In this document: positions 1 to 11,000 of the stretch, in pieces | Numbering within the stretch: position 1 is the stretch's first letter | How the letters are laid out: each line of letters begins with the position of its first letter | Source: Multifurca ochricompacta | Taxonomy: Eukaryota; Basidiomycota; Agaricomycetes; Russulales; Russulaceae | Direction: 5' to 3' | Assembly: GCA_022496185.1 (NCBI GenBank) | Contig: WTXG01000149.1 | Coordinates: 25,159-89,158 of the forward strand | DNA length: 64,000 nucleotides | Translations under genes and position numbers: made by a program | Notes under the pieces: generated by a model | The model's input: only the letters and a program-made list of their open reading frames with translations | Told to the model about the DNA's origin: nothing | The model's database searches: none

Positions 1-349
1 ATCACATTTTCCGAGACCTGATCCTCACAGAGGAGGTTGTGGTGTATATGGACGATATTCTGGTAGCCATGAAAGATGACATTCACCATCACCAAACCCA
101 AGTTCACGAAGTACTAGAGATCCTAGCAAAACACGACCTCTATTTGAAACCTGCCAAATGTTCTTTCGAACAAAAGACCGTCGAATATCTGGGTGTTATC
201 CTGGAAGGAGGGCAAGTGCGCATGGACCCTGTAAAAGTGCAAGGCATTCGAGAATGGGCCGCCCCCCAGTGTACCAAGGACGTGAGATCATTCATTGGAT
301 TCTGTAATTTCTACCAGTGTTTTGTCAAAGGATTCTCGGCCATCGCCTG
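1..349 (+). pseudogene. reverse transcriptase, C-terminal part (broken)
   Basis: Translation shows the RT catalytic box VYMDDILVA followed by the usual thumb/connection residues: LKPAKCSFEQK, EYLGVILEGG, then RSFIGFCNFYQCFVKGFS. The frame stops at TGA (348-350). The minus-strand copy has CAA (Gln) at the same codon, in FSAITQPLNDL, so the stop is a mutation of this copy. The 5' part is outside the window. The enzyme would copy element RNA into DNA inside the retrotransposon particle, but this copy cannot do so from one continuous frame. Confidence 0.9.
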
Positions 350-350
350 A

Positions 351-910
351 CCGCTCAATGACTTGTTAAAGAAGGACGTGCTTTGGCACTGGGACGAACT
401 ACAGCAGCAGGCATTCGACCGAATAAAAAACAATTATCAGCTCCGAACCGGTCCTCATCCAACCTGACCTGGCCAACCCCTTTGAACTGGAAGTTGATGC
501 TTCCATGTATGCCAACGGCACAGTCCTATCCCAAAGAGATACCGGAGGGATTCTTCATCCTGTTGCATTCTACTCGGAAACATTCTCATTGGCGGAAAGA
601 AATTATGACATTTGGGACAGAGAACTATTGGCTATCGTAAAAGCGTTACGACATTGGTGACCATACTTGGCTGGATCCCCGCACAAAACCATCATTTATA
701 CAGACCACTCCAACCTTTTGTACTGGAGAGAACCGCATAAGATCAGCCGACGGATAGTGCGAGAAGTCCTGGAGCTCGTAATGCACAAGCTGATGCCCTG
801 TCTAGACCAACTGGATGAGATGAAGGGGAAAATGACAATGATAATATCGTCGTTTTACCAGAGGATGTCTTCGCAAAAACTGCTGTCATTAGCCTCCATG
901 ACATGGATCT
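351..910 (+). pseudogene. RNase H / RT connection region, frameshifted
   Basis: Fragments of the connection and RNase H domain appear in alternating frames: a PLNDLLKKD-like and WHWDELQQQAFD-like segment after the stop at 348, a segment around 480-650 that corresponds to the LEVDAS-type RNase H start in related elements, and YTDHSNLLYWREPHKISRR at 700-752. No single frame spans it. The matching stretch of the minus-strand copy (8919-9660) is also frame-broken but at other places. The product would have removed template RNA during reverse transcription. Confidence 0.8.
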
Positions 911-3571
911 ATGGGCCCAAGTAACGCAGAACATGAACCAGGAATGTGTAAATCCTGGGCAGAGCCACATAACATAAAAATGAAAGACAGCCTCTGGTGG
1001 AAGGATGGCGATCGATTGGTTGTCACCGGTGGCGACAACATTAAGAGGGGGGTGATTCATTTTCACCATGACCTTCCCTCTGCAGGACACCCCGGCATCA
1101 CAAATACCTATGCCCTTGCCAAACGAGATTACTGGTGGCCAAACATGAAAAAGGATGTCGAAGCCTATGTCAAAGGATGCGCAGAATGCCAGGCAAACAA
1201 AGTAAACACTCACCCAAGACTGCCGGCACTTTCACCCATTACACCGATTGCAACAGCCCCCTTCCAGACCATCGCCATGGATTTCATCGTTAAACTTCCT
1301 CAGTCACAAGGATACGACTCGATACTCACCATCACGGACCATGACTACTCAAAGGCCGCTCTCTTCATCCCCTGTAACGAGACAATTTCAGCGGAAGGAG
1401 TTGCGAAACTTTACCTGAACCATGTCTACCGGCATTATGGACTGCCGCAGAAGATCATTTCCGACCAAGACCCACGATTTGCCTCCATGTTCGCCCGAGC
1501 ACTCTGTAAACGTCTCGATATTCAACAGAACATATCCACCGCATATCACCCCCAGACGGATGGACAGTCGGAACGAACAAACCAATGGTTGGAACAGTAC
1601 CTTCGATTTTGGTGTAACAAACGACAGAACGACTGGGCAGAATGGCTGGTGACGGCTGAGTTTGCACATAATAGCTGGCCAAATGGAACAACGAAGACCA
1701 CTCCCTTCTCTCTTATCATGGGATGGAACCCTCGCACTACATGGACAGACAAGCCCATGAATGTACCATCTGTGACACAGCGTATCGGCCAATGGGAGGA
1801 AATACGGGAATCAGCCAGTAGAAACCTTCAGAAGGCGCAAAGGACCCTGGCTGAGAAGCCCACTAAGTTTACACCCTATCAGGTCGGAGATCAAGTCTGG
1901 CTAGAAGGACGCAATATCCACACGTCACACCCAATGGCAAAATTAGCTCCCAGACGCCATGGCCCCTTCGCAATCGAACAGAAGCTCTCAGACGTTACGT
2001 ACAAGCTCACGTTACCCGCCACCTGGAAGATACACCCTGTCTTCCATGCTAACCTTCTAACGCCATACAAAGAAACCACCATTCATGGACAGAACTTTCC
2101 CAGACCTCCCCCTGACCTCGTTGATGGAGAACCGGAGTGGGAAGTGGAACGTATTGCCGATGCCAAATGGAAGGGTCGAGGACGTAATCAAAGACTCCAT
2201 TACTTGATCAAATGGAAGGGATTCCCAGATGCTGACAACTCATGGGAACCTGCTGTGGATGTCTTTGCGCCCAAACTCATCGAAGACTTCTATAGACGCC
2301 ACCCAGAGGCAGATAAAGAGCCAGAAAGGATACAAGTTGCTGAACAACCCTCTCCCCCACAATTAACCAGAAACTCGCTTATGTCCTCCTCAAAGATCCA
2401 TGCCTCGGCCGCCATCGATGCGTTTCCCGTACTTACTCCTGTGCATCCTCCTTCTTGTCCACTTTCTCCTATTGACTATGACGCGACCGCCCAAGTGGCC
2501 CAAGGGGACAGAATTGTCGACATCGATGACGATTTTAATCTGCCCGAACATCCCCATCCCAATGACCTGATCGACGTAGATTTCGGTGACGAGTCTCCTG
2601 AGTTCCCCTTCTTCCCCAATGACCCTAGCTCACAGTTCTACTTCCCGCTCATGATCCCATCGTCCAAGAACAACGGCACTACGGAAGTGGCCAAATATAT
2701 TTATTACACCAACGAAGGTATGGACGTAGCTGGGTGCTTAGAGAAAGGAGGGCCCGTCTATGGGGCCCCAGTCTACCTCGAAGAAAAACATGTCAGGCAA
2801 CTACACTATGTCTTAGGGCCCAAACACTTACAACATCTCTCGGCCCACGATCCACGCGCCTTCGCAATCAATGAAGTGCTTCGGGACTTACAAATGCTGC
2901 AACTGACTGCCAAGATCGCACGACTTCGCAAGTTCCAGGCGCTTTGGGACAATTTGGAGATGCAGCGCCGCGACTATGAACGGCAAATGGTAAAGATTAA
3001 TCGGGGGGTTTTTGACATAGAGCATCACCTGGCGAGTATCCGGACGAGGTTGGAACAAGGAGAGGCATACCAAACTATTTCTGAACGGTACGCCGATATT
3101 TTTGCGCAACCACTCCCTCGTCGCCGCCTTGACCTTGCACCCCGGCTTAACCCTCACTGCTTCAAAATGCCACGTCTCCATGAAAACCCCAACGGCAAGC
3201 TTTGCTGGCGCTGCAGCAGCAAGTACCATCTCAGTTGGTGCTGCCCCAAAGCCACAAAACGATGTCGACACTGCCAGAGCACCTCGCACTGGAGCCACCA
3301 ATGCTTATTCCGACGACTCATGCAGGCCCCCACCATCCAGAATCCGTCAGGATGGTGTGGCAAGTGTCTCTCTCACAATGCCGGTCACCGAGAGATCGAT
3401 TGTCATGTCTACGACGGCTGCTTTCGATGTGGGAGGTGGGGGCCCTATGGTTTTCTACGAACACACATTTGTCCCACAGACGAAGAAAAGGAAAACTACG
3501 ATGCTGATCACTATGCCGTAGCCGATGACTACCTCTCCCTGGTCCAGGATGACAACAGTATGCCACTCTAG
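911..3571 (+). CDS. integrase, GPY/F motif, chromodomain and C-terminal zinc-knuckle extension of Ty3/gypsy pol
   Basis: An open frame of 886 codons; its first ATG is not the natural start, since the protein is the tail of pol. Residues about 50-95 hold the HHCC zinc finger (H..H, then CAECQANK). The DDE core shows D in TIAMDFIVKLP, D in KIISDQDPRF and E in QTDGQSERTNQW. A GPF..YKLTLP segment is the GPY/F region. Residues about 408-468 form a chromodomain (EWEVERI ... LIKWKGFPDADNSWEP). After it comes an unusual tail of roughly 400 residues: a charged/Pro-rich linker, a likely coiled coil (about 655-715), then several Cys-His clusters at about 764-856. One matches C-x2-C-x4-H-x4-C exactly (CRHCQSTSHWSHQC). 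Stop at 3569-3571, about 20 nt before the purine tract. Confidence 0.88.
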   Translation: MGPSNAEHEPGMCKSWAEPHNIKMKDSLWWKDGDRLVVTGGDNIKRGVIHFHHDLPSAGHPGITNTYALAKRDYWWPNMKKDVEAYVKGCAECQANKVNTHPRLPALSPITPIATAPFQTIAMDFIVKLPQSQGYDSILTITDHDYSKAALFIPCNETISAEGVAKLYLNHVYRHYGLPQKIISDQDPRFASMFARALCKRLDIQQNISTAYHPQTDGQSERTNQWLEQYLRFWCNKRQNDWAEWLVTAEFAHNSWPNGTTKTTPFSLIMGWNPRTTWTDKPMNVPSVTQRIGQWEEIRESASRNLQKAQRTLAEKPTKFTPYQVGDQVWLEGRNIHTSHPMAKLAPRRHGPFAIEQKLSDVTYKLTLPATWKIHPVFHANLLTPYKETTIHGQNFPRPPPDLVDGEPEWEVERIADAKWKGRGRNQRLHYLIKWKGFPDADNSWEPAVDVFAPKLIEDFYRRHPEADKEPERIQVAEQPSPPQLTRNSLMSSSKIHASAAIDAFPVLTPVHPPSCPLSPIDYDATAQVAQGDRIVDIDDDFNLPEHPHPNDLIDVDFGDESPEFPFFPNDPSSQFYFPLMIPSSKNNGTTEVAKYIYYTNEGMDVAGCLEKGGPVYGAPVYLEEKHVRQLHYVLGPKHLQHLSAHDPRAFAINEVLRDLQMLQLTAKIARLRKFQALWDNLEMQRRDYERQMVKINRGVFDIEHHLASIRTRLEQGEAYQTISERYADIFAQPLPRRRLDLAPRLNPHCFKMPRLHENPNGKLCWRCSSKYHLSWCCPKATKRCRHCQSTSHWSHQCLFRRLMQAPTIQNPSGWCGKCLSHNAGHREIDCHVYDGCFRCGRWGPYGFLRTHICPTDEEKENYDADHYAVADDYLSLVQDDNSMPL

Positions 3572-3589
3572 CTGGCTCTGCTAGGACTT

Positions 3590-3602
3590 AAAAGAGGGGT
3601 AA
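3590..3602 (+). promoter_or_regulatory. polypurine tract
   Basis: The purine-rich run AAAGAGGGGTAA sits flush against the 3' LTR. In LTR retrotransposons this tract survives RNase H and primes plus-strand DNA. The minus-strand element has the corresponding tract at 6283-6295, in the same position next to its 3' LTR. Confidence 0.75.
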
Positions 3603-4197
3603 TGTTATGAACCCCGCTGCGTCGTCTCGTTTCCCTTTCTTCCTTCATGTGACGAGCTGTTTGGCTCTGTTTGTTCTTTGTTGATCGTGTCGTGACTCCC
3701 TTTGTACATATTTGCCCCTTATCTTTGACTGAGGCTGTGCTTATCTCTGACTCATACTTTACACAAGAACTCTTACGTATTTTCCCACCAGAATCGCGAC
3801 TATACTGGATCCGTCTACGTATATTCTCACCTGGCCCACATTGACTCCGTTCCCTGTTTAGATACATTACGACTTTGTTGATACACCGGGTATGATACTC
3901 CGATTCAGACTCCGATTTCTATTACATATATAAGGCCTGCCTAGATAGCCTGTATACCTTAGACTCGACTTCTTAATCGACTTGGTGCATTACCTTCTGG
4001 GTGATTCCTAAGACCTGACCTCTGAATCGTCTCAGTGCTTCTGGCACTCTTCCGCTCACCGATACCAAGGGATTAGCTCCTTGGCGTTGACTCCTCACCT
4101 GAACTCCGTGTACTTGAAAGACAGTACGCACCTGACTTCGTAGTTTCGCTACACGACTTATCACATGTCGTGACGAACGCCCGCACCAGGCGTTACA
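3603..4197 (+). repeat. 3' LTR of the plus-strand Ty3/gypsy element
   Basis: A 595-bp LTR that begins TGTTATGAACC and ends GGCGTTACA. It matches, inverted, both LTRs of the complete minus-strand element (5692-6282 and 12558-13150). A TATATAA box is at 3927-3933. The putative RNA start AGACTCGACTT lies at 3961-3971, about 34 nt downstream of the TATA start. Its 5-bp target duplication cannot be checked because the 5' end is outside the window; the base run after it is CCCAT. Confidence 0.9.
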
Positions 4198-5691
4198 CCC
4201 ATTGCCTCTGGCAATGGGTGTGTACCCTTCCCTTTGAACCCCTTTGCCATCTCCTAGGGCTCCAGTGTGCTCAGTGCATTTCCGGCACAGCAACTAGGCC
4301 CTGTCTCCACTTAACAGCCTTAGGGGATTAGCTCCCTTTGGCTGGCTCATCCCGTCTCCCTCTGTGCTTGATTATAGCACCAAACTTTAACCGATCCCGA
4401 AGCTAAACAGTGCCCAGAGTCTAGCCTTATCGTGCTAGGCTTGTGGCTGAGGTAATGGACCTGCGCCAACCCATGCATGCCGCACAGAACGCTCCACTGA
4501 GCATAACAAGAGTGGGTGGTTAGAACCATCAGGGGGGCAGGTGATGGAGAGTGTATGGGCTTTGTAATTGCGCCCGGAGGGGTGATCGGCAGTGGGAGTG
4601 GCACAAGCGCGGTCACACAGCCATTCTTCGCACCAATTGTCATATGTGCGAGGGCAAGAGGGAGCGCTACTTGAGTGAGGAGAGTCGCTTGTCAAGCGCA
4701 CCCAAGGGGGTCGACATGCGGGCATGGTTTGTGGACTTGGAAGTGATCGCGATCGCCTGGTAGGTCATCATCCCCGGGACCCACATGAATGTGAGTCAGG
4801 TGTCTGGAAAGGAAGCAAGAAATTTAGTAAGGGAGCATTGGAATGATACAAAGTCACCCATGAATTGTTTGTGATCATGCAAGTGGAGGCGAGCTAGCAC
4901 AGAAGAGGAGAAGGCAGTAAGGTAAATGTGAGAAGAAATAGAGAGCACACGAAAGAAGTCACATCCAGCGCATGGTGCGCGCCAACCCAAATATCTCGAC
5001 ATCAGCCCATGTCACCCTGCTCCACAGCACCATTCCATTGTTTATTCCCCCCGGGAGTCCATGATGGTGGAGGCAGATGCACCAACCACCTTGCTATCGC
5101 ATTGGCCCACCTTGGAGAGGGCCACTGTGTTGTGGATAAGCACAGTGGAGGCACGTGGGAGCGGCAGGAGGTCAGCCAGTTCAGTCCTTCGAGTGAAAGG
5201 GGCACCACGCCTGCGAGGTGAATGACAAATGTTAGTCCTGTGATATTGAAAGCCTTTAGAAAGGTGAGTACATACCCAAAGCCACTCATCTCCATGTCTC
5301 GCATCCAGGTGCCGCTGTTGTCAACATCCAAGTTGTCAAAAGTATCCTCCATAACACTGCACAGTCGATTGAGGTCTATCATTGTGTCTCATGTGCTTTG
5401 ATACCCGGTCCAGCACAGCACACCAGCACCACAGGCACCAAGGAAGGGCATGAAGAAGGTGACCCAACAGCTGGCACAGGTGCACCTGTCTGGTCGTTGG
5501 TTGAGCCACGGTTTATCTTCCTTTGTCAGTTTTTCGGAAAGTAGTGTGGATGGAAGTGGGGCCTTTGGAGGAAGGTCAGATGGGAGGTAAGAAGGAAAAG
5601 TATGAAGAGCGGTGTGAATGGGTCACATGAGAGGGAGGGACCATAGGGATGAGGGGGGTCAAGGTCATGGTCTACCCAGGCGCCAGCTTCA
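4198..5691. other. spacer between two retrotransposons, decayed repeat DNA
   Basis: No intact gene recognised. The first 21 bases after the LTR form a hairpin (CCCATTGCC / GGCAATGGG). About 4265-4360 resembles the downstream half of the LTRs at 14078-14659 (CTCAGTGC...GGCAC, then AGGGGATTAGCTCC...GGCTCATCCC), so a third, older LTR remnant is likely there. The rest (4400-5690) has short frames on both strands without a family I know. Its sequence continues across the insertion point to 13156, since the element at 5692-13150 interrupted it. Confidence 0.45.
4265..4360 (+). repeat. probable LTR remnant (R/U5 part)
   Basis: By eye this segment aligns with the post-TATA half of the LTR at 14078-14659: a CTCAGTGC-(A)-TTT..GGCAC block, then an AAGGGGA..AGC(T)CCCTTTG block, then GGCTCATCCC. 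The TATA half and both ends are not visible, so it is a truncated and diverged relic. Confidence 0.4.
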
Positions 5692-6282
5692 TGTAACGCC
5701 TGATGTGGGCGTTCGTCACGACGTGTGATAAGTTGTGTAGTGGAACTACGAAGTCAGGTGTATACTGTCTTTCAAGTACACGGAGATTGGGTGAGAAGTC
5801 AACACAAAGGAGCTAATCCCTTAGTGCCGGTGAGCGGAAGAGTGCCAGAAGCACTGAGATGATTCAAGAGTTGGGTCTTAGGAATCACCCAGAAGGTAAT
5901 GCACCAAGTTGATTAAGAAGTTGAGTCTGAGGCATACAGGCTATCTAGGCAGGCCTTATATACGTAACAGAGATGGAGCCTGAATCGGAGTATTGTACTC
6001 GGTGTATCAACGAAGTCGCAATCTATCCAAAGGGGAACGGAATCAAGTGGGCCAGATGAGAATATACGTAGACAGATCCAGTATAGTCGCGATTCTGGTG
6101 GGAAAATACGTAAGAGTTCTTGTGTAATGTATGAGTCAGAGATAAGCACAGCCTCGGTCAAAGATAAGGAACAAATATACACAAAGGAAGTCATAACACA
6201 GTCAACAAAGGGGCAAACAGGGCCAAAGGATATGTCACGTGATGGAGAAAGAAAATAAGACAACGCAACGGGGTTTGTAACA
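5692..6282 (-). repeat. 3' LTR of the minus-strand element
   Basis: A 591-bp LTR; as written on the plus strand it starts TGTAACGCC and ends TTGTAACA. It pairs with 12558-13150. I count 17 substitutions and two 1-nt indels between the two LTRs. All 17 substitutions are transitions and 16 fall at CpG or former CpG sites. Confidence 0.95.
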
Positions 6283-6295
6283 TTACCCCCTCTCT
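6283..6295 (-). promoter_or_regulatory. polypurine tract
   Basis: On the minus strand this reads as a purine run (AGAGAGGGGGTAA) ending directly at the 3' LTR. It is the expected primer for plus-strand synthesis and is conserved with the tract at 3590-3602. Confidence 0.75.
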
Positions 6296-6317
6296 AAGTC
6301 CTAGCAGAGCCAGCTAG

Positions 6318-7640
6318 ATTGGCATACCGTCGTCATCCTGGACTAGGGAGAGGTAGTCATCGGCTACGGCGTAGTGGTCCGCATCATAATTCTCCTTTTC
6401 TTCATCAGTGGGGCAAACGTGTGTTCATAGAAAACCATAGGGCCCTCGTCTCCCACAGCGAAAGCAGCCATCGTAAACATGGCAGTCGATCTCTCGGTGA
6501 CCGGCATTGTGGGAGAGACATTTGCCGCACCACCCTGAGGGGTTCTGGACAGTGGGGGCCTGCGTGAGTCGTTGGAATAGACATTGGCGACTCCAGTGCG
6601 AGGTGCTTTGGCAATGTTGGCATCGTTTCATGGCCGTAGGGCAGCACCAGCTGAGGTGGTACTTGCTGCTGCAGCACCAGCAAAGCTTGCCATCGGGTTT
6701 TCATGGAGACATGGCATTTCGAAGCAGTGAGGATTGAGCCGAGGCGCAAGGTCGAGGCAGCGACGAGGAGTGGTCGCGCAAAAATATCGGTGTACCGTTC
6801 AGAGATAATTGGTATGCCTCTCCTTGTTCCAACCTCGTCCTGATGCTCACCAGGTGATGCTCTATGTCAAAAACCCCCGGTTAATCTTTACCATCTGTTG
6901 TTCATAGTCACGGCGCTGCATCTCTAAATTGTCCCGAAGTGCTGGAACTTGCGGAGTGTGCAATCTCGGCGGTCAGTCGTGGCATTCGTAGGTCCCGAAG
7001 CACTTCATTAATTGCGAAGGCGCATGGGTCGTGGGCCAAGAGGTGTTGCAAATGTTCGGGCCTAGGACATAATGTAGTCGACCGACGTTTTTCTCTTCGA
7101 GGTAGACCGGGGCCCATAGACGGCCCTCCTTTCTCTAAGCACCCAGCTACATCCATACCTTCGTTGGTATAGTAATGTATTTGGCCACCTCCGTAGTACC
7201 GTCATTCTTGGTCATGGGATCATGAGCGGGAAGTAAAATCATGAGCTGGGGTCGTTGGGGAAGAAGGGGAACTCAGGGGACTTGTCACTGAATCTATATC
7301 GATCAGGTCATTGGGATGGGGATGTTCAGGCAAATTAAAATCTTCGTCGATGTCGATGATTCTGTCCCCTTGGGCCACTTGGGCAGTCACATCATAGTCA
7401 ATAGGAGAAAGTGGGTGAGAAGGAGGATGCACAGGAGTAAGTACAGGAAATGCATCGATGGCGGCCGAGGTGTGGATCTTAGAAGAGGACATGAGCGAGT
7501 TTCTGGTAATGTGGGGGAGAGAGCTGTTCAGCAACTCGTATTTCTCTGGCTCTTTATCTGCCTCTGGGTGGCGTCTATAGAAGTCTTCGATGAGTTTGGG
7601 CGCAAAGACATCTGCAGCAGTTCCCACAGTTGTCGGCATC
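6318..7640 (-). pseudogene. C-terminal extension of pol with zinc knuckles (frameshifted copy)
   Basis: Minus-strand counterpart of the tail seen at about 2270-3571. The part at 7220-7640 carries the acidic/Pro-rich linker (PEHPHPNDLIDI), 6908-7156 the coiled-coil region, and 6425-6631 the Cys-His clusters (CQHCQSTSHWSRQC, then WCGKCLSHNAGHREIDC and CFRCGRRGPYGF). The pieces lie in different frames, so this copy is broken. All metal-ligand residues of the clusters are kept and match the plus-strand copy, which argues the module is a real part of the family rather than readthrough into neighbouring DNA. Confidence 0.75.
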
Positions 7641-8760
7641 TGGGAATCCCTTCCATTTGATCAGTAATGGAGCTTCCGATTATGTCCTTGACCCTTCCAT
7701 TTGCATCGGCAATACGTTCTACTTCCCATTCCGGTTCTCCATCAACGAGGTCAGGGGGGGTCTGGGAAAGTTCTGTCGTGAATAGCGTTTCTTTGTATGG
7801 TGTTAGAAGGCTAGCATGGAAGACGGGATGTATCTTCCAGGTGGCAGGTAACATGAGTTGTACATAACGTCTGAAGCTTCTGTTCAATACAAAGGGGCCG
7901 TGGCGTCTGGGAGCTAATTTTGCCATTGGGTGTGACGTGTGGATATTGGCCCTTCTAACCAGACTTGATCTCCTACCTGGTAGGGCGTAAACTTAGTAGG
8001 CTTCTCGGCTAAGGTCTTTGCACCTTCTGAAGGTTCTACTGGCCGATTCCATATTCCTCCCATTGGCCGATATGCTGTGTACAATGGTACATTGTGGGTT
8101 TGTCTGTCCATGTGGTGCGAGGGTTCCATCCCATAATAAGGAGAAGGGAGTGGTCTTCGTCGTTCCATTTGGCCAACTATTGTGCGCAAACTCAGCTGTC
8201 GCCAGCCATTCTGCCCAGTCATTCTGCGTTGTTACACCAAAATCGAAGATATTGTTCTAGCCATTGATTTGTTCGCTCCAACTGTCCGTCCGTCTGGGGT
8301 GATACGCGGTAGAGATGTTCTGCTGAATGTCAGACGTTTACAGAGGGCTGTGCGAACATGGAAGCAAATGTGGGTCTCGGTCAGAAATAATCTTCTGCGG
8401 CAGTCCGTAATGTCGGTAGACATGATCCAGGTAGAGTTTCGCAACTCCTTCCACTGATATTGTCTCATTGCAGGGGATGAAGAGGGCGGCCTTTGAATAG
8501 TCATGGTCCGTGATGGTGAGTATCGAGTCGTATCCTTGTGATTGTGGGAGTTTGACAATGAAGTCCATGGCGATGGTCTGGAAGGGAGCTGTTGCGATTG
8601 GCGTAATGGGTGAAAGTGCCAGCGGTCTTGGGTGAGTGTTTACTTTGTTTGCCTGGCATTCTGCGCATCCTTTGACATATGCTTCAACATCCTTTTTCAT
8701 GTTTGGCCACCAGTAATCTCGTTTGGTAAGGGCGTAGGTATTTGCGATGCCGGGTGTCCT
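7528..8760 (-). pseudogene. integrase and chromodomain region (frameshifted)
   Basis: Minus-strand integrase pieces: MKKDVEAYVKGCAECQANK and TIAMDFIVKLP (8338-8700), KIISDRDP next to it, a stretch around 7914-8222, then the GPF and IHPVFHASLLTPY segment and EPEWEVERIADA at 7528-7926. The chromodomain core is out of frame after RIADA. The intact version is the plus-strand frame at 911-3571. In the source family the protein inserts the cDNA, and the chromodomain would direct it to particular chromatin. Confidence 0.85.
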
Positions 8761-8918
8761 GCAGAGGGAAGGTCGTGGTGAAAATGAATCACCCCCCTCT
8801 TAATGTTGTCGCCACCGGTGACAACCAATGATCGCCATCTTTCCACCAGAGGCTGTCTTTCATTTTATGTTATGCGGCTCTGCCCAGGATTTGCACAGTT
8901 CCTGGTTCATGTTCTGCA

Positions 8919-10290
8919 TTACTTGGGCCCATAGATCCATGTCATGGAGGCTGACAACAGCGGTTTTCGCGAAGACATCTTCTGGTAAAACGACGATATT
9001 GTCATTGTCATTTTCCCCTTCATTTGTCTGGTTGGTCTGGACAGGGCATCAGCTCGTGCATTACAAGCTCCAGGTAAGTGCTTGAGCGTGAAGTTGTATT
9101 CTTCAAGCTCCAAGACTTCTCGTGCTATCCGTCGGCTGATCTTGTGCGGTTCTCTCCAGTACAGAGGTTGGAGTGGTCTGTATAGATGATGGTTTTGTGC
9201 GGAGATCCAGCCAAGTATGGTCGCCAATGTCGTAATGCTTTACGATGCCAATAATTCCTGTCCCAAATGTCATAATTCCTTTCTGCCGATGAGAACGTTT
9301 CTGAGTAGAATGCGATGGGATGAAGATCCCTCCAGTATCTCTTTGTGATAAGACTGCGCCATTGGCATACATGGAAGCATCAACCTCCAGTTCAAAGGGT
9401 TGGCCAGGTCAGGTTGGATAAGAACCGGCTCGGAGCTGATAATCGCTTTATTTGGTCAAATGCTTTCTGTTGTAGTTCGTCCCAGTGCCAGGGCACGTCC
9501 TTTTTCAACAAGTCATTAAGTGGTTGGGTGATAGCCGAGAATCCCTTGACAAAGCGTCGGTAGAAATTGCAGAATCCAATGAACGATCTGACGTCCTTGG
9601 TACACTGAGGGGTGGTCCATTCTCGAATGCCTTGCACTTTTACAGGGTCCATGCGCACTTGCCCCCCTTCCAGGATAACACCCAGATATTCAATGGTTTT
9701 TGTTCAAAGGAACATTTGGCAGGTTTCAAATAGAGGTCGTGTTTTGCCAGGATTTCTAGTACCTCATGAACTCGGGTTCGGTGGTGGTGAATGTCGTCTT
9801 TTGTGGCTACCAGGATATCATCCATATACACCACGACCTCTTCTGTAAGGATCAGTCTCAGAAAATGTGATTCATCATGGCCTGGAAGGTTGCCGGTGAG
9901 TTCGTCAAGCCAAAGAACATAACGTTGGGTTCGAAGAGTCCTTGATTGGTCTTGAAGGCGGCTTTGGGCTGGTTGCCTTCTCGGATACGAATGTTATTGT
10001 AGCCCCAACGAACGTCCATTTTCGAAAACAGGGCCTTATCACGCATTTTGTTGATGATTTCCGAGATTAGAGGAAGTGGGTAGTTGTTTTTCACCATGAG
10101 CTCGTTAATCCGTCTGTAATCCTGTACCGGTCGCAATTTCCCATCCTTCTTTCTAATGAAGAAGAAGGGCGATGCATAAGGTGAGTTGGAGGTCGTATGT
10201 ATCCTTTCACCAGGTGTTCCTCCAGGAAGGTAGAAAGCGCTTCCTTTTCAGGCTGTGACAGGGGATAGATTTTACAGTCCACCGATCGCG
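8919..10290 (-). pseudogene. reverse transcriptase and RNase H region (frameshifted)
   Basis: Minus-strand RT pieces: [20 protein letters not shown] and [17 protein letters not shown] (9858-10136), VVVYMDDILVATKDDIHHH (9640-9834), GFCNFYRRFVKGFSAITQP (9392-9658), and RNase H/tether pieces to about 8919. Frame changes fall between most of them. Motif order and the YMDD box identify a Ty3/gypsy RT. The copy is inactive as read. Confidence 0.87.
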
Positions 10291-10378
10291 GGGCATCCGG
10301 GACGAAGTCAATAGCATGGTCCCAAGGTCGAGAGGGAGGGAAGCGTTGCGACTCCTCTTCTGAGAATACCTTCCAATG

Positions 10379-11000
10379 TCAATGATATTCTGCAGGAACT
10401 GCTTCTTCAAACGTCCTTTCTGGGTTCTTCTGTGCCTCTGCCTGGGCCAATTCCAATGCTTTCGTAACATAACAGTACACCTGATCCACAGGTTCCATGT
10501 CACTCCAGGTGACAGCCGATCCCATGACAATAGCATGGGTGAGAGGGTGTCGTGCAGCATAGTCATATCCTAGGGATGTAATGATAACCGGGTAGAAATC
10601 TTTATCCATGGTGGCCTCTGCCCAGTTGATTTTGGGTTCAAATGCTGCCAGCCACGGATATCCTAGAACCATGTCTTCCTCTCCTAGATCCGTGATGAGG
10701 AAGCGAAGTTGTTTCGTTCGTTCCCCGACCTGTACTTCTAGATCACAGCAATGTGTGATTTTCCCAGCTTTGTTAGCTGTCCCATCTATGTTCCAAATGT
10801 TTTTCTCTTGGGGGAGCAACTGCGTCCCCAGTCCAGCGTCCTCTGGAGTCGTTGACTAATGAAGTTGTCTGTAGCTCCAGAGTCGATAATATCCGTCTGT
10901 CAGCCGTCTTCTGTTTGGTTTCAAAATGTACTGGTATTTTCAACGATTTGAAACGACTAGTGTACACAGAAGTTACATGAAGTGCTCTTGCCCAGGCCAA
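10379..11000 (-). pseudogene. retropepsin-like protease and linker (degraded)
   Basis: Upstream of RT on the minus strand, 10379-10819 reads VQVGERTKQLRFLITDLGEEDMVLGYPWLAAFEPKINW. The ITDLGEEDMVLGYPWL part is the C-terminal half of an aspartic protease of Ty3/gypsy elements. The active-site half (DSGAT type) should lie near 10820-10930 but is scattered over frames: a reading close to LWSYRQLH replaces it. It normally cuts Gag-Pol into mature proteins. Confidence 0.65.

Larger units (their letters stand above)
1..3602 (+). mobile_element. Ty3/gypsy chromovirus, internal part, 5' end outside window
   Basis: Internal region of an LTR retrotransposon read on the plus strand. It opens inside the reverse transcriptase (YMDD box near 49-60), passes through a broken RNase H stretch, and then has a long open integrase-chromodomain frame. 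It ends at a purine tract (3590-3602) directly before an LTR that starts TGTTATGAACC. The gag, protease, first part of RT and 5' LTR lie upstream of the window. A near-identical element lies on the minus strand at 5692-13150, so family assignment rests on two copies as well as on domain order RT-RH-INT-chromodomain, which defines Ty3/gypsy chromoviruses. The two copies point tail to tail. Confidence 0.93.

Noticed and set aside
743..1213. Minus-strand frame of 156 codons opposite the integrase
   Set aside because: It lies antisense to a well-identified integrase and has no motif of its own.
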